In this document: piece after piece, positions 1-10,467 of the stretch
Position numbering within the stretch: position 1 is the first letter of the stretch
Layout of the letters: every line of letters begins with the position of its first letter
NCBI GenBank assembly: GCA_003278345.1
Contig: QCFH01000002.1
Coordinates: forward strand, 1 to 64,000
Direction: 5' to 3'
Length of the DNA stretch: 64,000 nt
Source: Prochlorococcus sp. AG-363-C02
GTDB lineage: Bacteria > Cyanobacteriota > Cyanobacteriia > PCC-6307 > Cyanobiaceae
Notes under the pieces: generated by a model
What the model was told of the DNA's origin: nothing
What the model saw: only the letters and a program-made list of their open reading frames with translations
Database searches by the model: none
Made by a program: the position numbers and the translations under genes

Positions 1-1
1 C

Positions 2-592
2 GTAAAATGCTTGGATACATTTCTAGTACATCAAGCATCAGATTTAATGAGAGAAGATAGTTCAATTCTTATTGATTGGCTTTTATCAATTAAAGAAAGA
101 GGTTTGACCAAAAAAATTGGTATATCTATATATGAAACATCTGATATTAATAGCTATTTTATTGAATTATTTGATGTTGTTCAATTACCACTATCATTAT
201 ACGATCAGAGATTTTTGAATAATGGCCTGCTCCAAAAATTAAAACATAAAAATATAGAGATCCATGCAAGAAGTATATTTCTTCAAGGTCTTATTCTTGA
301 ACGTAATAAGAACTGGCCCAAAATCATCTCAAAGAGTTTCAAGAAACATCATTCAGAGCTTGAAGAAAATTTAATGGAAAGTGGAATAACCTTATTACAA
401 GCAGCTATAGGGTTTGTTAGGAATTGTGAGGATATAGACCTAATACTTATAGGTGTAACAAGTCTGGTTGAATTACAAGAGATAATTAAAGTATGGGAAC
501 ACTATGAAAATTCGCAGTTAAAACATTGGGATTTTTCAAATTGGGCCTGGGATAACAAACAAGATATAGATCCACGTTTATGGAAGCGGTGA
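2..592 (+). CDS. aldo/keto reductase family protein, C-terminal part (frame is open to the left window edge)
   Basis: Frame stays open upstream of the listed TTG (VKCLDTFLVHQ...); AKR-like 'LVHQ', 'KKIGISIYE', 'VTSLVELQEI'. Confidence 0.7.
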   Translation, partial: VKCLDTFLVHQASDLMREDSSILIDWLLSIKERGLTKKIGISIYETSDINSYFIELFDVVQLPLSLYDQRFLNNGLLQKLKHKNIEIHARSIFLQGLILERNKNWPKIISKSFKKHHSELEENLMESGITLLQAAIGFVRNCEDIDLILIGVTSLVELQEIIKVWEHYENSQLKHWDFSNWAWDNKQDIDPRLWKR

Positions 593-596
593 AACT

Positions 597-1268
597 ATGA
601 ACAAAAAGCAGCGAGATTATTTCCTTGATACTGAGGGAGATTCTTATTATGAACGTAACAAAATAAGTTCAAATAGATCTGATCCCACAGATAATTCTTT
701 GGACCCTCTAATTGATTTGTTGACTAATCTTCCAATTGAAAAAGAAAAAGGTGGTGAAGAATTTAAAGTGTTAGAAATAGGCTGCGGGGATGGTAGTAGA
801 CTGCAAACCCTTAAAGAAAAATTTAATTTCTCCGTATTTGGTATTGACCCAAGTAAAAAGGCAATTGAAGAATCTAAAAGTAAAGGAATCGAAGCTTTTG
901 TAGGAACTGCGGATAAATTACCTTTCTTAAATAATAACTTTGATATAGTTATTTATGGATTTTGTCTTTATTTATGTGATAGATCAGATCTTTTTAGTAT
1001 TATTTCTGAAGCAGATAGAGTTTTAAAGAAATCTAGTTGGCTTGCTATTCTAGATTTTTGGTCTAAGTCAGATAAAAAATTTCCTTATCATCACAAAGAT
1101 AACATTTTCAGTTACAAATTTGATTATTTTAAAATGTTTACTTGGCATCCACATTATACTATTTATGATCATAAGATTAGAGATCATAAGACAAATAACT
1201 ATACTGATGTTGAGTACAATTGGGTAGGTACAACAATCATAAGGAAATCAGCCGACGAAAAGATTTAG
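597..1268 (+). CDS. class I SAM-dependent methyltransferase
   Basis: Motif I 'VLEIGCGDGSRL', followed by 'DKLPFLNNNFDIV'. Confidence 0.75.
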   Translation: MNKKQRDYFLDTEGDSYYERNKISSNRSDPTDNSLDPLIDLLTNLPIEKEKGGEEFKVLEIGCGDGSRLQTLKEKFNFSVFGIDPSKKAIEESKSKGIEAFVGTADKLPFLNNNFDIVIYGFCLYLCDRSDLFSIISEADRVLKKSSWLAILDFWSKSDKKFPYHHKDNIFSYKFDYFKMFTWHPHYTIYDHKIRDHKTNNYTDVEYNWVGTTIIRKSADEKI

Positions 1269-1278
1269 TTTAATTATT

Positions 1279-3315
1279 ATGTTTAATAAAGTTGCACTAA
1301 TAATACAAGCAAGAAATAATTCATCACGTCTTCCAGGGAAGGTAACTGCTGATATAGCAGGTAGAACAATGATTGAATTTCAAATAGAAAGGTTAAAAAG
1401 ATGTAAATATGTTGATGAAATATTTATTGCAACAACATGCAACAAGGAAGATGATGTTCTTGAGAGAATATCACAGTCATCAAATATAAGAATAGTTAGA
1501 GGAAGTGAGCACGATGTCTTAAGAAGATTTAGAGAAGTTTGTTTTAAATCAAATGCAGATATTTTTATTAGAATTACTGGAGACTGCCCTCTAATTGATC
1601 CATTATTAATAGATAAAGCCATAAATATTTTTAAAGAAAGAAAACCAGATTACCTATCTAATATCTCTCCACCTACCTTCCCAGATGGTCAAGATATAGA
1701 AATTTTCACAAGAGAGCTACTAATTGAAACCGAATCTTCCTGTAATAACGAAAGTGAAAGAGAACATGTAACTCCATGGATGAGACATACAAATAAGTAT
1801 AGAAAATATAATATAAAAAATGATATAGATTACTCTGACATGAGATGGACTGTCGATGAGCCGGAAGATCTTAAAGTTATAAGGTTAATAGTCAAAGAAT
1901 TCAAAGGACTTTCTACATTCTCATGGAATGAGATAATTGATTTATATGAAGAGAAGCCTCATATTTTTGAAGCTAATAAAATATTTCAGCGTAACGAAGG
2001 TTCAACTTTATCTAAGGGGAAAAAATTATGGAGAAGGGCTAAAAGAGTTATTCCAGGAGGCAATATGCTTTTATCAAAAAGGCCTGAAATGTTTTTGCCA
2101 GAGAAATGGCCAAATTATTTTAAAAAAGCAAAAGATTGTTATGTATGGGATTTAGATGGTAGAAAGTTAATTGATATGAGCATAATGGGAATTGGTACAA
2201 ATATCCTTGGCTATGGTCATCCCGAAGTTGATGAAGTAGTGCAAAAAGTAATATTAAATGGAAATATGTCTACATTAAACTGTCCCGAAGAAGTTTATCT
2301 AGCAGAGAAGCTAATTGATATAAATCCATGGTCTGAAATGGTTAGATTTGCAAGAACCGGTGGAGAGGCTAATGCAATTAGCATAAGAATCGCAAGAACA
2401 TATACAGGGAAAGATATTGTTGCTATTTGTGGTTATCATGGTTGGCATGATTGGTACTTAGCAACAAATTTAAAGGATCAATCAGGATTAGATGAACATC
2501 TTTTACCAGGATTAAATCCAACGGGAGTACCTAAAAACCTTAAAGGAACAGTTTTACCTTTTCAATTCAATTGTTCAGATGAAGAATTAGAAAAAATATT
2601 TAAAAATAATAAATTGGCCGCTATTAAAATGGAGGTTCAAAGATCTATAGAACCTAGAATTGGTTTTTTAGAAAAGATTAGAGAACTTTGCCATAAATAC
2701 TCAGTTGTACTTATTTTTGATGAATGTACTTCTGGTTTTAGAGAAACATTAGGTGGTATACATCAAAAATATAATATCTTTCCAGATATGGCGATATATG
2801 GTAAAGCTCTTGGCAATGGTTATGCAATAACCGCCGTAATAGGGAAAAGGGATATTATGCAAGCCTCGCAAGATAGTTTCATTAGTAGTACATTTTGGAC
2901 CGAAAGAATAGGCCCTTCAGCTGCTATTAAAACAATTGAAGTAATGGAACGAGAAAAAAGCTGGGAACAGATAACTACAAAAGGCAATTATGTTCGTCTA
3001 GGTTGGGAAAGAATCGCCAATAAATATGGTCTTCAAATTGAAATTCAAGGTATACCATCTTTATCAACATTTAGATTTATTAGTAAAAACTCCCTTGAAT
3101 ATAAAACAATCTTCACACAAGAAATGCTTGTCTATGGATATTTAGCAAGTTCAATTTTTTATCCTTCTATCAAGCACGATCAAACAATTTTACGCGAATA
3201 TTTAACTAAAGTAGATAAAGTATTTTCTCTAATAAGAGAATGTGAGGATGGCATGCCATTAGACAATATTCTCAAAGGACCAGTATGCCATCAAGGTTTT
3301 AAAAGACTTAACTAA
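1279..3315 (+). CDS. fusion: SpsF-type cytidylyltransferase (N-term) + glutamate-1-semialdehyde-aminomutase-like aminotransferase (C-term)
   Basis: N-term 'ALIIQARNNSSRLPGKV...RITGDCPLIDP'; C-term 'YVWDLDGRKLIDM...FARTGGEANAISIRIART...IFDECTSGFR...YGKALGNG'. Confidence 0.8.
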   Translation: MFNKVALIIQARNNSSRLPGKVTADIAGRTMIEFQIERLKRCKYVDEIFIATTCNKEDDVLERISQSSNIRIVRGSEHDVLRRFREVCFKSNADIFIRITGDCPLIDPLLIDKAINIFKERKPDYLSNISPPTFPDGQDIEIFTRELLIETESSCNNESEREHVTPWMRHTNKYRKYNIKNDIDYSDMRWTVDEPEDLKVIRLIVKEFKGLSTFSWNEIIDLYEEKPHIFEANKIFQRNEGSTLSKGKKLWRRAKRVIPGGNMLLSKRPEMFLPEKWPNYFKKAKDCYVWDLDGRKLIDMSIMGIGTNILGYGHPEVDEVVQKVILNGNMSTLNCPEEVYLAEKLIDINPWSEMVRFARTGGEANAISIRIARTYTGKDIVAICGYHGWHDWYLATNLKDQSGLDEHLLPGLNPTGVPKNLKGTVLPFQFNCSDEELEKIFKNNKLAAIKMEVQRSIEPRIGFLEKIRELCHKYSVVLIFDECTSGFRETLGGIHQKYNIFPDMAIYGKALGNGYAITAVIGKRDIMQASQDSFISSTFWTERIGPSAAIKTIEVMEREKSWEQITTKGNYVRLGWERIANKYGLQIEIQGIPSLSTFRFISKNSLEYKTIFTQEMLVYGYLASSIFYPSIKHDQTILREYLTKVDKVFSLIRECEDGMPLDNILKGPVCHQGFKRLN

Positions 3316-3319
3316 ATCA

Positions 3320-4630
3320 ATGCATAACAATTACTCTACTCTTGATATTTATGGTGCGGGCCTGTATGGAATATTATTAGCTCAAAAATTAGCATGTGAA
3401 TCTAAAATCAAGGAATCTAATATAAGGATAAGACTGATTGAGAAAAACGATAAGATATTGCCAGGCTGGGAAAGTGTGACAATAAATGGACTAAAGTTTA
3501 ATAATGGGTTTCATGGAATAGAGATGCCTAGATCGCATATTTTATATGAATCATTGTCACAGCTAATTCCTAAGAATTCATTAGAAAAAATAGATAATTT
3601 AAGATTAATCTCTATTAATGGAAATATAGTTAAATCTGGTCATCCATTATCTAAATGGCCTACTGATATTATCCAAGGTCTAAAGAATTTAGATAAGGAA
3701 CCTAGATTAGAAAAATCTATTGACGTCAAAGAGGAGCAATTATTTAATAGTCTTGAATCTTATACATTAGGCAAAATTATTAAAATCTGTAGCGACAGAT
3801 TTTCTGATAAATTAACAGACTCATGGCATCTATTTTATCCTTGGTTTTTTCCAGCAGAATTTTATAAAGCAAATGCTTATGATGAAGGTACAAAATTCAG
3901 ATCAAAAGTAAGTGAAGGGTATATTAAACCATACTATCTTCAACCAAGTACTGGATTATTTTCAGACTTGTCATTAGTAATTGAAAAACGTTTATGTGAA
4001 AAAAATATAGAGATTATAAAAGGTAGATCTTTTGAACCAAATTCATACATAGAAGCTAATGATGTGAAATCAGAAAATCCACTTAATATTTGGGCTTCTT
4101 CATCTGCTAATTTATTTAATACTTTTGACAAAGAGTCAGCAATAAATCTTATAGCATCATCCCGTCAGATCTGTATCGCCTTATATACAATTAACCAGGA
4201 AAAACTTAATTCATGGGCAAATAAGTTCGATTATTTGCCAACTGAAATACTATGCCTTGAAGATTCTATACCGACTATGAATCGGATATCATTTCCAAAG
4301 CAATATAATAATATTTCGAAGAATAGTTACATATTTATTGAATACTTTACAAGAGGGAATTCAATCACCCAAGATGAGATCGATTCAACTAAATTATATT
4401 TATCTAAAATCTTTAATGGTGTAATCGAATATAAGGATTGCAAGACAACCAGAAAAGCATTTAGTCTTAAACAAAAAGAAATAAGATCGTCAAAAAGAAA
4501 AATAGAGCTTCTTTCTAAAAAATTAGGAATTACCAACCCTTATATATACTGGGGGCCGATAAATATGGCAAAATGTGGAATTGAGGCACATAATAGTTTT
4601 GAAAAGATATTAAAGCATATAAACATGTGA
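3320..4630 (+). CDS. FAD/NAD(P)-binding oxidoreductase-like protein (amine oxidase/protoporphyrinogen oxidase-like)
   Basis: N-term dinucleotide-binding 'LDIYGAGLYGILLAQKLA...RLIEKND'. Confidence 0.5.
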   Translation: MHNNYSTLDIYGAGLYGILLAQKLACESKIKESNIRIRLIEKNDKILPGWESVTINGLKFNNGFHGIEMPRSHILYESLSQLIPKNSLEKIDNLRLISINGNIVKSGHPLSKWPTDIIQGLKNLDKEPRLEKSIDVKEEQLFNSLESYTLGKIIKICSDRFSDKLTDSWHLFYPWFFPAEFYKANAYDEGTKFRSKVSEGYIKPYYLQPSTGLFSDLSLVIEKRLCEKNIEIIKGRSFEPNSYIEANDVKSENPLNIWASSSANLFNTFDKESAINLIASSRQICIALYTINQEKLNSWANKFDYLPTEILCLEDSIPTMNRISFPKQYNNISKNSYIFIEYFTRGNSITQDEIDSTKLYLSKIFNGVIEYKDCKTTRKAFSLKQKEIRSSKRKIELLSKKLGITNPYIYWGPINMAKCGIEAHNSFEKILKHINM

Positions 4631-4805
4631 TTTTTCTTTAGCAATATTTATATTTATATGTTTTACTTTTCGAATTGATTTTTTCATCTTTAAAAACACC
4701 AGCTTTTATAAGCAGGAGTAACTATTAAAATGAGTAATGAACATACATAAAATAATTTAGTATAAAAATATCTAATATTTATAAAATCAAGAATTAATTT
4801 TAACC

Positions 4806-5984
4806 TTACATTACTTTTTTAAAATTAATTTTCAATTGATTATATATATACTCTTGCTGAGAAAATGTTAAGCCTGGGAAAAGAGGTAAAGAAAAAGCTC
4901 TACTTGAATAATCCTCAGAGGCAGGGAACTGCCCCTCCTTAAATCCAATTGATTGATAATAGGGTTGTGTATGCACTGGAATATAGTGAAGTTGAACTCC
5001 AATATTAGATTTACGCATTAAATCAAAAATCACTGAATGATGAATTGCTAACTGAGGCTCTAATAAAATTACAGCAAGGTGAACAGATGATATAACATCT
5101 TTTGGAATTTCCAAAAAAGTAATAGGTAAAGTGCTTAAAAGTGACTTGTAATTAGATAATAAATTGTTTCTTTCTTTTACTATATTACGTATTCTTTTTA
5201 GCTGACTTAATCCAAGTGCTGCATTTATATCACTCATCCTGTAATTAAATCCCAGATCTTGCTGCTCATAAGTCCATGAAAAAATTTTACTCCCAATAAA
5301 TTCACTTTTATTCTTTGTAATTCCATGACTTTTTAACTTCTCTAACCTCTTGGCTAGTTTTAAGTCATTAGTTGTAATCATTCCTCCTTCTCCAGTAGTA
5401 ATCATTTTCACAGGATGAAAGCTAAATATAGTAATATCACTATATTTACAACTACCTACTGGGTCTCTATTGTATGAACCTCCCAAAGCATGACTTGCAT
5501 CCTCAATAATACTAAATCCATACTCTTTGGATAATCTAAATATTTCTTTCATAGCACAACTAGTTCCAGCAAAATGAACAGGAACAATAATTTTTGGAAT
5601 TTTCTTTTCTTTCTTTGCTTTTCTAAGTTTTTCCTCAAGTAAATGTATTGAAATCAAACCCGTTGAAATATCAATATCAACAAAATCTATAGATGCATCA
5701 CAATAGAGTGCACAGTTTGCTGAAGCTACAAATGTATTAGGTGACGTCCACAAAATATCTCCTTTTTCAAGACCTAGGGCTAAACAAGATATATGCAGAG
5801 CACTTGTTGCACTGTTAGTTGATATTGCATACTTTGCGCTTGCTACATCTGCCAATCTAGATTCAAACTCTTTTGATATTGGCCCTTGCGTAATTAAAGG
5901 ACTTCTTAAAACTTTATTTACTTCTTTTATATCCTCTTCAGATATAATTTGTTTGCTATATGGTATAAATTTATCTTGATTCAT
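4806..5984 (-). CDS. pseC: UDP-4-amino-4,6-dideoxy-N-acetyl-altrosamine transaminase, PseC-like (DegT/DnrJ family)
   Basis: 'VNKVLRSPLITQGP', 'TNSATSALHISCLALG', 'IIEDASHALGGSY', 'TIFSFHPVKMITTGEGG'. Confidence 0.85.
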   Translation of the reverse strand: MNQDKFIPYSKQIISEEDIKEVNKVLRSPLITQGPISKEFESRLADVASAKYAISTNSATSALHISCLALGLEKGDILWTSPNTFVASANCALYCDASIDFVDIDISTGLISIHLLEEKLRKAKKEKKIPKIIVPVHFAGTSCAMKEIFRLSKEYGFSIIEDASHALGGSYNRDPVGSCKYSDITIFSFHPVKMITTGEGGMITTNDLKLAKRLEKLKSHGITKNKSEFIGSKIFSWTYEQQDLGFNYRMSDINAALGLSQLKRIRNIVKERNNLLSNYKSLLSTLPITFLEIPKDVISSVHLAVILLEPQLAIHHSVIFDLMRKSNIGVQLHYIPVHTQPYYQSIGFKEGQFPASEDYSSRAFSLPLFPGLTFSQQEYIYNQLKINFKKVM

Positions 5985-5996
5985 AATTCAGAAAAC

Positions 5997-7013
5997 TTAA
6001 ACAGGTAAAAAATTTGGTTCAACATTTAATTTTATTTGAGATCTCAATTCATCTACACTTAAAAAGTGTGAATTATTACTAGAATCATAAGAAAAATTCT
6101 TATCCATATGTATAAATTTAGATACTTCTTTATTAGTTCCTTTATAGATACTTGAATTGGACAATATTGCGTAATATCTACCAAAATCAATTGTATTATG
6201 ACTATCAGATTTTGTAATCATTTCTTCATGTAGCTTTTCTCCTGGTCTAATTCCAATAATTTCTTTTTTACAACTAGGACCTATTGCTTGGGCTAAATCA
6301 GAAATTCTATAACTAGGTATTTTAGGAACAAATATCTCGCCACCCTCTGCATTGTCTAGAGCCCAAAGTACTAAATCAGCTCCTTCATCCAAGGTAATAT
6401 TAAATCTAGTCATTTCCATATGAGTTATTGGCAAAACCCCTGTTAAAGACTTCTTAATAAAAAAAGGAATAACTGATCCTCTTGAACCCATAACATTTCC
6501 ATATCTAACTACAGAAAAACGAATATTTCTTAAACCCTTAATATTATTTGCAGCAACAAATAATTTGTCTGAACAAAGCTTTGTTGCTCCATAAAGATTT
6601 ATTGGTGCAGCGGCTTTATCAGTGCTTAAAGCAATTACTCTTTTAACATTAGTCTCCAAGCTAGCTTGAATAACATTTTCACTTCCAAGAACATTTGTCT
6701 TAACAAATTCTATTGGGTTATATTCAGCTGCAGGGACTTGCTTTAATGCTGCCGCATGAATAACAGTATCTATATCCTCTAAAGCCCTTTTTAGACGACT
6801 ATAGTCTCTTACATCTCCCAAGAATAGTCTTATCTGAGGGAAAAGCTTCTCAGGATAAGATTCTCTTATCTCCCATTGTTTCAACTCATCACGACTGTAG
6901 ATAACGAGTCTTTCTATCTCATAGTTATCATTATTAAGTAATTTGGAGATCAAAGCCCTGCCTAGGCTTCCAGTAGCTCCTGTAATTAAAATTCTATATT
7001 TCATTTTTTTCAT
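5997..7013 (-). CDS. pseB: UDP-N-acetylglucosamine 4,6-dehydratase (inverting), PseB-like
   Basis: 'ILITGATGSLGRALISKL', 'HAAALKQVPAAEYNPIEFVKTNVLGSENVI', 'STDKAAAPINLYGATKL'. Confidence 0.88.
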   Translation of the reverse strand: MKKMKYRILITGATGSLGRALISKLLNNDNYEIERLVIYSRDELKQWEIRESYPEKLFPQIRLFLGDVRDYSRLKRALEDIDTVIHAAALKQVPAAEYNPIEFVKTNVLGSENVIQASLETNVKRVIALSTDKAAAPINLYGATKLCSDKLFVAANNIKGLRNIRFSVVRYGNVMGSRGSVIPFFIKKSLTGVLPITHMEMTRFNITLDEGADLVLWALDNAEGGEIFVPKIPSYRISDLAQAIGPSCKKEIIGIRPGEKLHEEMITKSDSHNTIDFGRYYAILSNSSIYKGTNKEVSKFIHMDKNFSYDSSNNSHFLSVDELRSQIKLNVEPNFLPV

Positions 7014-7579
7014 TTTAATACTTGAGTCAAAGATTTTAAGTTATAAAATCAAGTTTAAAACCAAATAAAGATTTCTGCTAAAAGTTAAGCAGCATTATCC
7101 TCAAATAAATTTAAGCATGATTATTCAATAATACAACAGACGGGGATTTTACTGCAATAATAAGAAGTTTTAAAGCTAATTATAAAACTTTTTAGTTTGT
7201 AATTCATTTTCTTAAAAATAGCAAGATAAAGATTATATTTGATTTATTCTTGAAAGAAGCTATTCAATATAAAAAATTAACTACTATTTAACATCGCAAT
7301 ATCAACCCGCATGAAAGAATATTTTATATCCATAAGATAAAAAAAGATTACAAAAAATAATAAAGTATTTTAATAAATCTATCTTTTTAATACTAACTAT
7401 TATAGTGAAAACCTAATGCTATTTTTAAATATAATAAATAGAAATTATATAAGAAAGAATAACAGTTATTAGACCTTAATGAGATCATGTATCATAAAAT
7501 TTGATATTACGACAAAAAATGTATTATTATCTTATCATCTATACAAAAGCGCTCAAGCAAACAGTAAGAAAAAAAATCC

Positions 7580-8176
7580 ATGAACGTACTAGTTCTTTCT
7601 CCCTACCCTTCAGAAATATTATTTACTCTAAAAAGAGAAGGTGATATATATATAATCCATACTGAGGAATTAACTTTAGACTTATTAGAGAGAAACTCAA
7701 TTGAATATATTATTTCATATGGTTATAAATTTATAATATCAAAAGAGATAATAGAATATATGCACAATAATATAATTAATCTGCATATAAGTTACTTACC
7801 TTATAATAAAGGTTATTATCCTAATCTTTGGAGTCATATTGATAGCACACCCTGTGGGGTGTCTATTCATAAAATTGATGAGGGGATAGATACTGGATCA
7901 ATAATATTTAGAAAACCTGTTGAAATAATAGTAAAAAATCATACATTTGAATCTTCATATACTCTATTAAGAGGTGAAGTAGAAAAACTATTTAACGAGA
8001 AATGGAAAGAGATAAAGAAAAATAATTTTAAAATTGTAAAAATAGACTCTAAAGGTAGCTACCACTCTAAAAGTCAAGGAGATAAAATTTTATCATTACT
8101 AGAAGCAGGTTGGAAGACAAATATATTAAAAGCACTTGAAGTTATCAAAAAAAATAAATCCCTAGCATTAGATTAA
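7580..8176 (+). CDS. formyltransferase-like protein (methionyl-tRNA formyltransferase fold; probable sugar N-formyltransferase)
   Basis: 'INLHISYLPYNKGYYPNLW...GVSIHKIDEGIDTGSII' (NxHxSxLP plus Asp motif). Confidence 0.75.
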   Translation: MNVLVLSPYPSEILFTLKREGDIYIIHTEELTLDLLERNSIEYIISYGYKFIISKEIIEYMHNNIINLHISYLPYNKGYYPNLWSHIDSTPCGVSIHKIDEGIDTGSIIFRKPVEIIVKNHTFESSYTLLRGEVEKLFNEKWKEIKKNNFKIVKIDSKGSYHSKSQGDKILSLLEAGWKTNILKALEVIKKNKSLALD

Positions 8177-8212
8177 ATAACTGCTACAGTATCAAGATGA
8201 ATTAATTTTCTA

Positions 8213-8638
8213 ATGATTGAGGCAATAGAAGTAAATAAAAATAATTCAGAACACATAAAAGAATTATATAATCTTATCAAGTCTAAAACTTTCAATATCA
8301 GTCATGAAAATATTCCAACTTTTAATGAACACAAGAAATTCGTAAAATCAACACAATATAGAAAATGGTATTTAATCTTAAAAAGTTCAAACTGCATTGG
8401 CTCTTATTACCTTACCCAAGATAATGTTATTGGATTGAACTTATTATCCAATGACTATATAGAATATGTTGAAATCATAAAACATATTATCAATGATCAT
8501 AAACCTTTGCCTCCTATTTCATCTTTACGCTCTAAATATTTTTTGATTAATGCAAACCCAAACAATATTAATCTTATCAAGGCCTTAAAATCCCTAGACA
8601 TGGAACATATTCAAGATACATATGCTTACAAAGTATAA
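8213..8638 (+). CDS. GNAT-like N-acetyltransferase (possible PseH equivalent)
   Basis: 141 aa; 'KWYLILKSSNCIGSYYLTQDNVIGLNLL...INANPNNINLIKALKSLDME' GNAT-like; lies between formyltransferase and pseI. Confidence 0.5.
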   Translation: MIEAIEVNKNNSEHIKELYNLIKSKTFNISHENIPTFNEHKKFVKSTQYRKWYLILKSSNCIGSYYLTQDNVIGLNLLSNDYIEYVEIIKHIINDHKPLPPISSLRSKYFLINANPNNINLIKALKSLDMEHIQDTYAYKV

Positions 8639-8713
8639 TATAGTAATATTTCATAAACATAAAATGATCAGCAGTTTATAATAAAAAAAGAACAATTATT
8701 ATAACTATAATAA

Positions 8714-9781
8714 TTGACAAAAAACGAAAGTATTATCATGCTAGAAATCAATTGTAGAAAGATTGGCTTAGATCAACCCCCTTATATTATCGCTGAGTTA
8801 TCAGCTAACCATAATGGATCCATAGAAAAGGCAAAACAAACAATTCAATTAGCTAAAGATTGTGGTGCTGATGCAATTAAGTTACAAACATATACCCCTG
8901 AATCTATGACAATTGATTGTGATAAAAATGATTTTATTATCAAAGAGGGTTTATGGGAAGGATATAAACTTTTTGATCTTTACCAAAAAGCAAGTACACC
9001 TTATGATTGGCATACTGAATTATTTAAATATGCCAGGAATATAGGGATTACAATATTTTCTACTCCTTTTGATGAAAATGCAGCTGACATTCTCGAAAAA
9101 CTTGATACACCAGCTTATAAAATTGCATCTTTTGAGTTAACAGATTTACCTTTAATTGAATATGTGGCAAGGAAGGGAAAGCCAATGCTTATTTCAACAG
9201 GAATGGGGAATCTTGAAGAAATATCTGACGCAGTTAAGACGGCTGAGAATAGTGGATGCAAAGAAATCCTTTTGTTTCATTGCATAAGTAGCTATCCAAC
9301 CCCCTCTTGCGAGGCAAATATTAGATCCATTGAAACTCTCAGAGAGAAATTCAAATGTCCCATTGGACTATCAGACCATACTCTCTCGGATACGGCTGCG
9401 ATGGCTGCGGTCTCTTTAGGAGGAGTAGCTATAGAAAAGCATTTTATAATAAACCGAAAAGAGAAAGGTCCAGACAGTCAATTTTCTATCGAACCACCTG
9501 AATTAAGAGAACTTGTAAAAAATACAAAAGCATGTTGGGAAACTTTAGGGAGTGGTAGATTTGAAAGATCTTCTCTTGAATCTAAAAGCAAAGTTTTTCG
9601 AAGATCATTATATTTTGTGAAAGATATTAAAGCAGGAGAAACTATTACCAAAGAACATATAAAAAGGATAAGACCAGGGTTTGGGTTAAAGCCAAAGTAT
9701 TTTAATGATATACTCAATAAAAAGGTGTCGGTGGACGTATCTAGAGGTGATCGTGTCACATGGGATGTTATAAAGACATAA
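8714..9781 (+). CDS. pseI: pseudaminic/N-acetylneuraminate-type synthase (NeuB family) with C-terminal SAF/antifreeze-like domain
   Basis: 'PYIIAELSANHNGSIEKAKQTI', 'ADAIKLQTYTPESMTID', 'GLSDHTLSD', 'FRRSLYFVKDIKAGE'. Confidence 0.88.
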   Translation: MTKNESIIMLEINCRKIGLDQPPYIIAELSANHNGSIEKAKQTIQLAKDCGADAIKLQTYTPESMTIDCDKNDFIIKEGLWEGYKLFDLYQKASTPYDWHTELFKYARNIGITIFSTPFDENAADILEKLDTPAYKIASFELTDLPLIEYVARKGKPMLISTGMGNLEEISDAVKTAENSGCKEILLFHCISSYPTPSCEANIRSIETLREKFKCPIGLSDHTLSDTAAMAAVSLGGVAIEKHFIINRKEKGPDSQFSIEPPELRELVKNTKACWETLGSGRFERSSLESKSKVFRRSLYFVKDIKAGETITKEHIKRIRPGFGLKPKYFNDILNKKVSVDVSRGDRVTWDVIKT

Positions 9782-9789
9782 ATAAAAAA

Positions 9790-10467
9790 CTATTTATTTT
9801 TATTAAATAGTCTAATATTTGCATAAATCTGATTATCTTTAATTTCAGCATTTTTAAATTCAATTTTATATTCTCCGAAATTTATATAAGAACGTTCATA
9901 GTCTTCACCATCTACCATTCTTATTCTGTCATAAATTTCTCCAAGTGATAATGAGCTATCAATTTCATTATTCTCGTAAGTGAGTCTCTTAAAATAAAAA
10001 GGTTGACCTTTTTGTATTATTGGTTCGGGATTAAACTTAGAAATATCTATTATCATATCCTCTATATGTGTAGAAATCCGTGCGAAAATTTCATCTATAT
10101 TTCCTTCTAAAGAAACTTCTATAGTCTTATATATTGGTCCACCATCAAGTGTTTTACTCATTCTCAATGCACATATTGGAGATTTTTTATAGCCTTTTAA
10201 TATTAAATTTTGAATAGGTGAACCACCTCTTCCATATGGTAAAGGTGCTGTATGAAAAATTATACATTCATATCTATCATATATTTCCGAATTAACTATC
10301 CAACTCCAGTGAGGAAAAAAAATATACCTGGGATTTATCTTATCTAATATTTCAATTGTAAGTTCATCTTTATCTTTAATATAATAAATTGAAAGTTTAT
10401 TATATTCATTAGATTTGGGATGTCTTGAGAACCAATCCTTAGATGTAGCTACAACATAATTTCTCAT
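9790..10467 (-). CDS. formyltransferase-like protein (variant active-site motif)
   Basis: 'IIFHTAPLPYGRGGSPIQNLI...ALRMSKTLDGGPIYKT'. Confidence 0.65.
   Translation of the reverse strand: MRNYVVATSKDWFSRHPKSNEYNKLSIYYIKDKDELTIEILDKINPRYIFFPHWSWIVNSEIYDRYECIIFHTAPLPYGRGGSPIQNLILKGYKKSPICALRMSKTLDGGPIYKTIEVSLEGNIDEIFARISTHIEDMIIDISKFNPEPIIQKGQPFYFKRLTYENNEIDSSLSLGEIYDRIRMVDGEDYERSYINFGEYKIEFKNAEIKDNQIYANIRLFNKNK

Noticed and set aside
597-1268. Methyltransferase considered as a DNA restriction-modification enzyme
   Set aside because: No DPPY/NPPY or PCQ motif and no endonuclease partner; it fits a small-molecule or sugar methyltransferase.
1380-1622. Antisense ORFs opposite strong CDSs (e.g. 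1380-1622, 3940-4131, 9478-9759, 18359-18751, 39208-39555, 44179-44433, 46046-46426)
   Set aside because: All lie inside well-supported genes on the other strand and have low-complexity, non-family translations.
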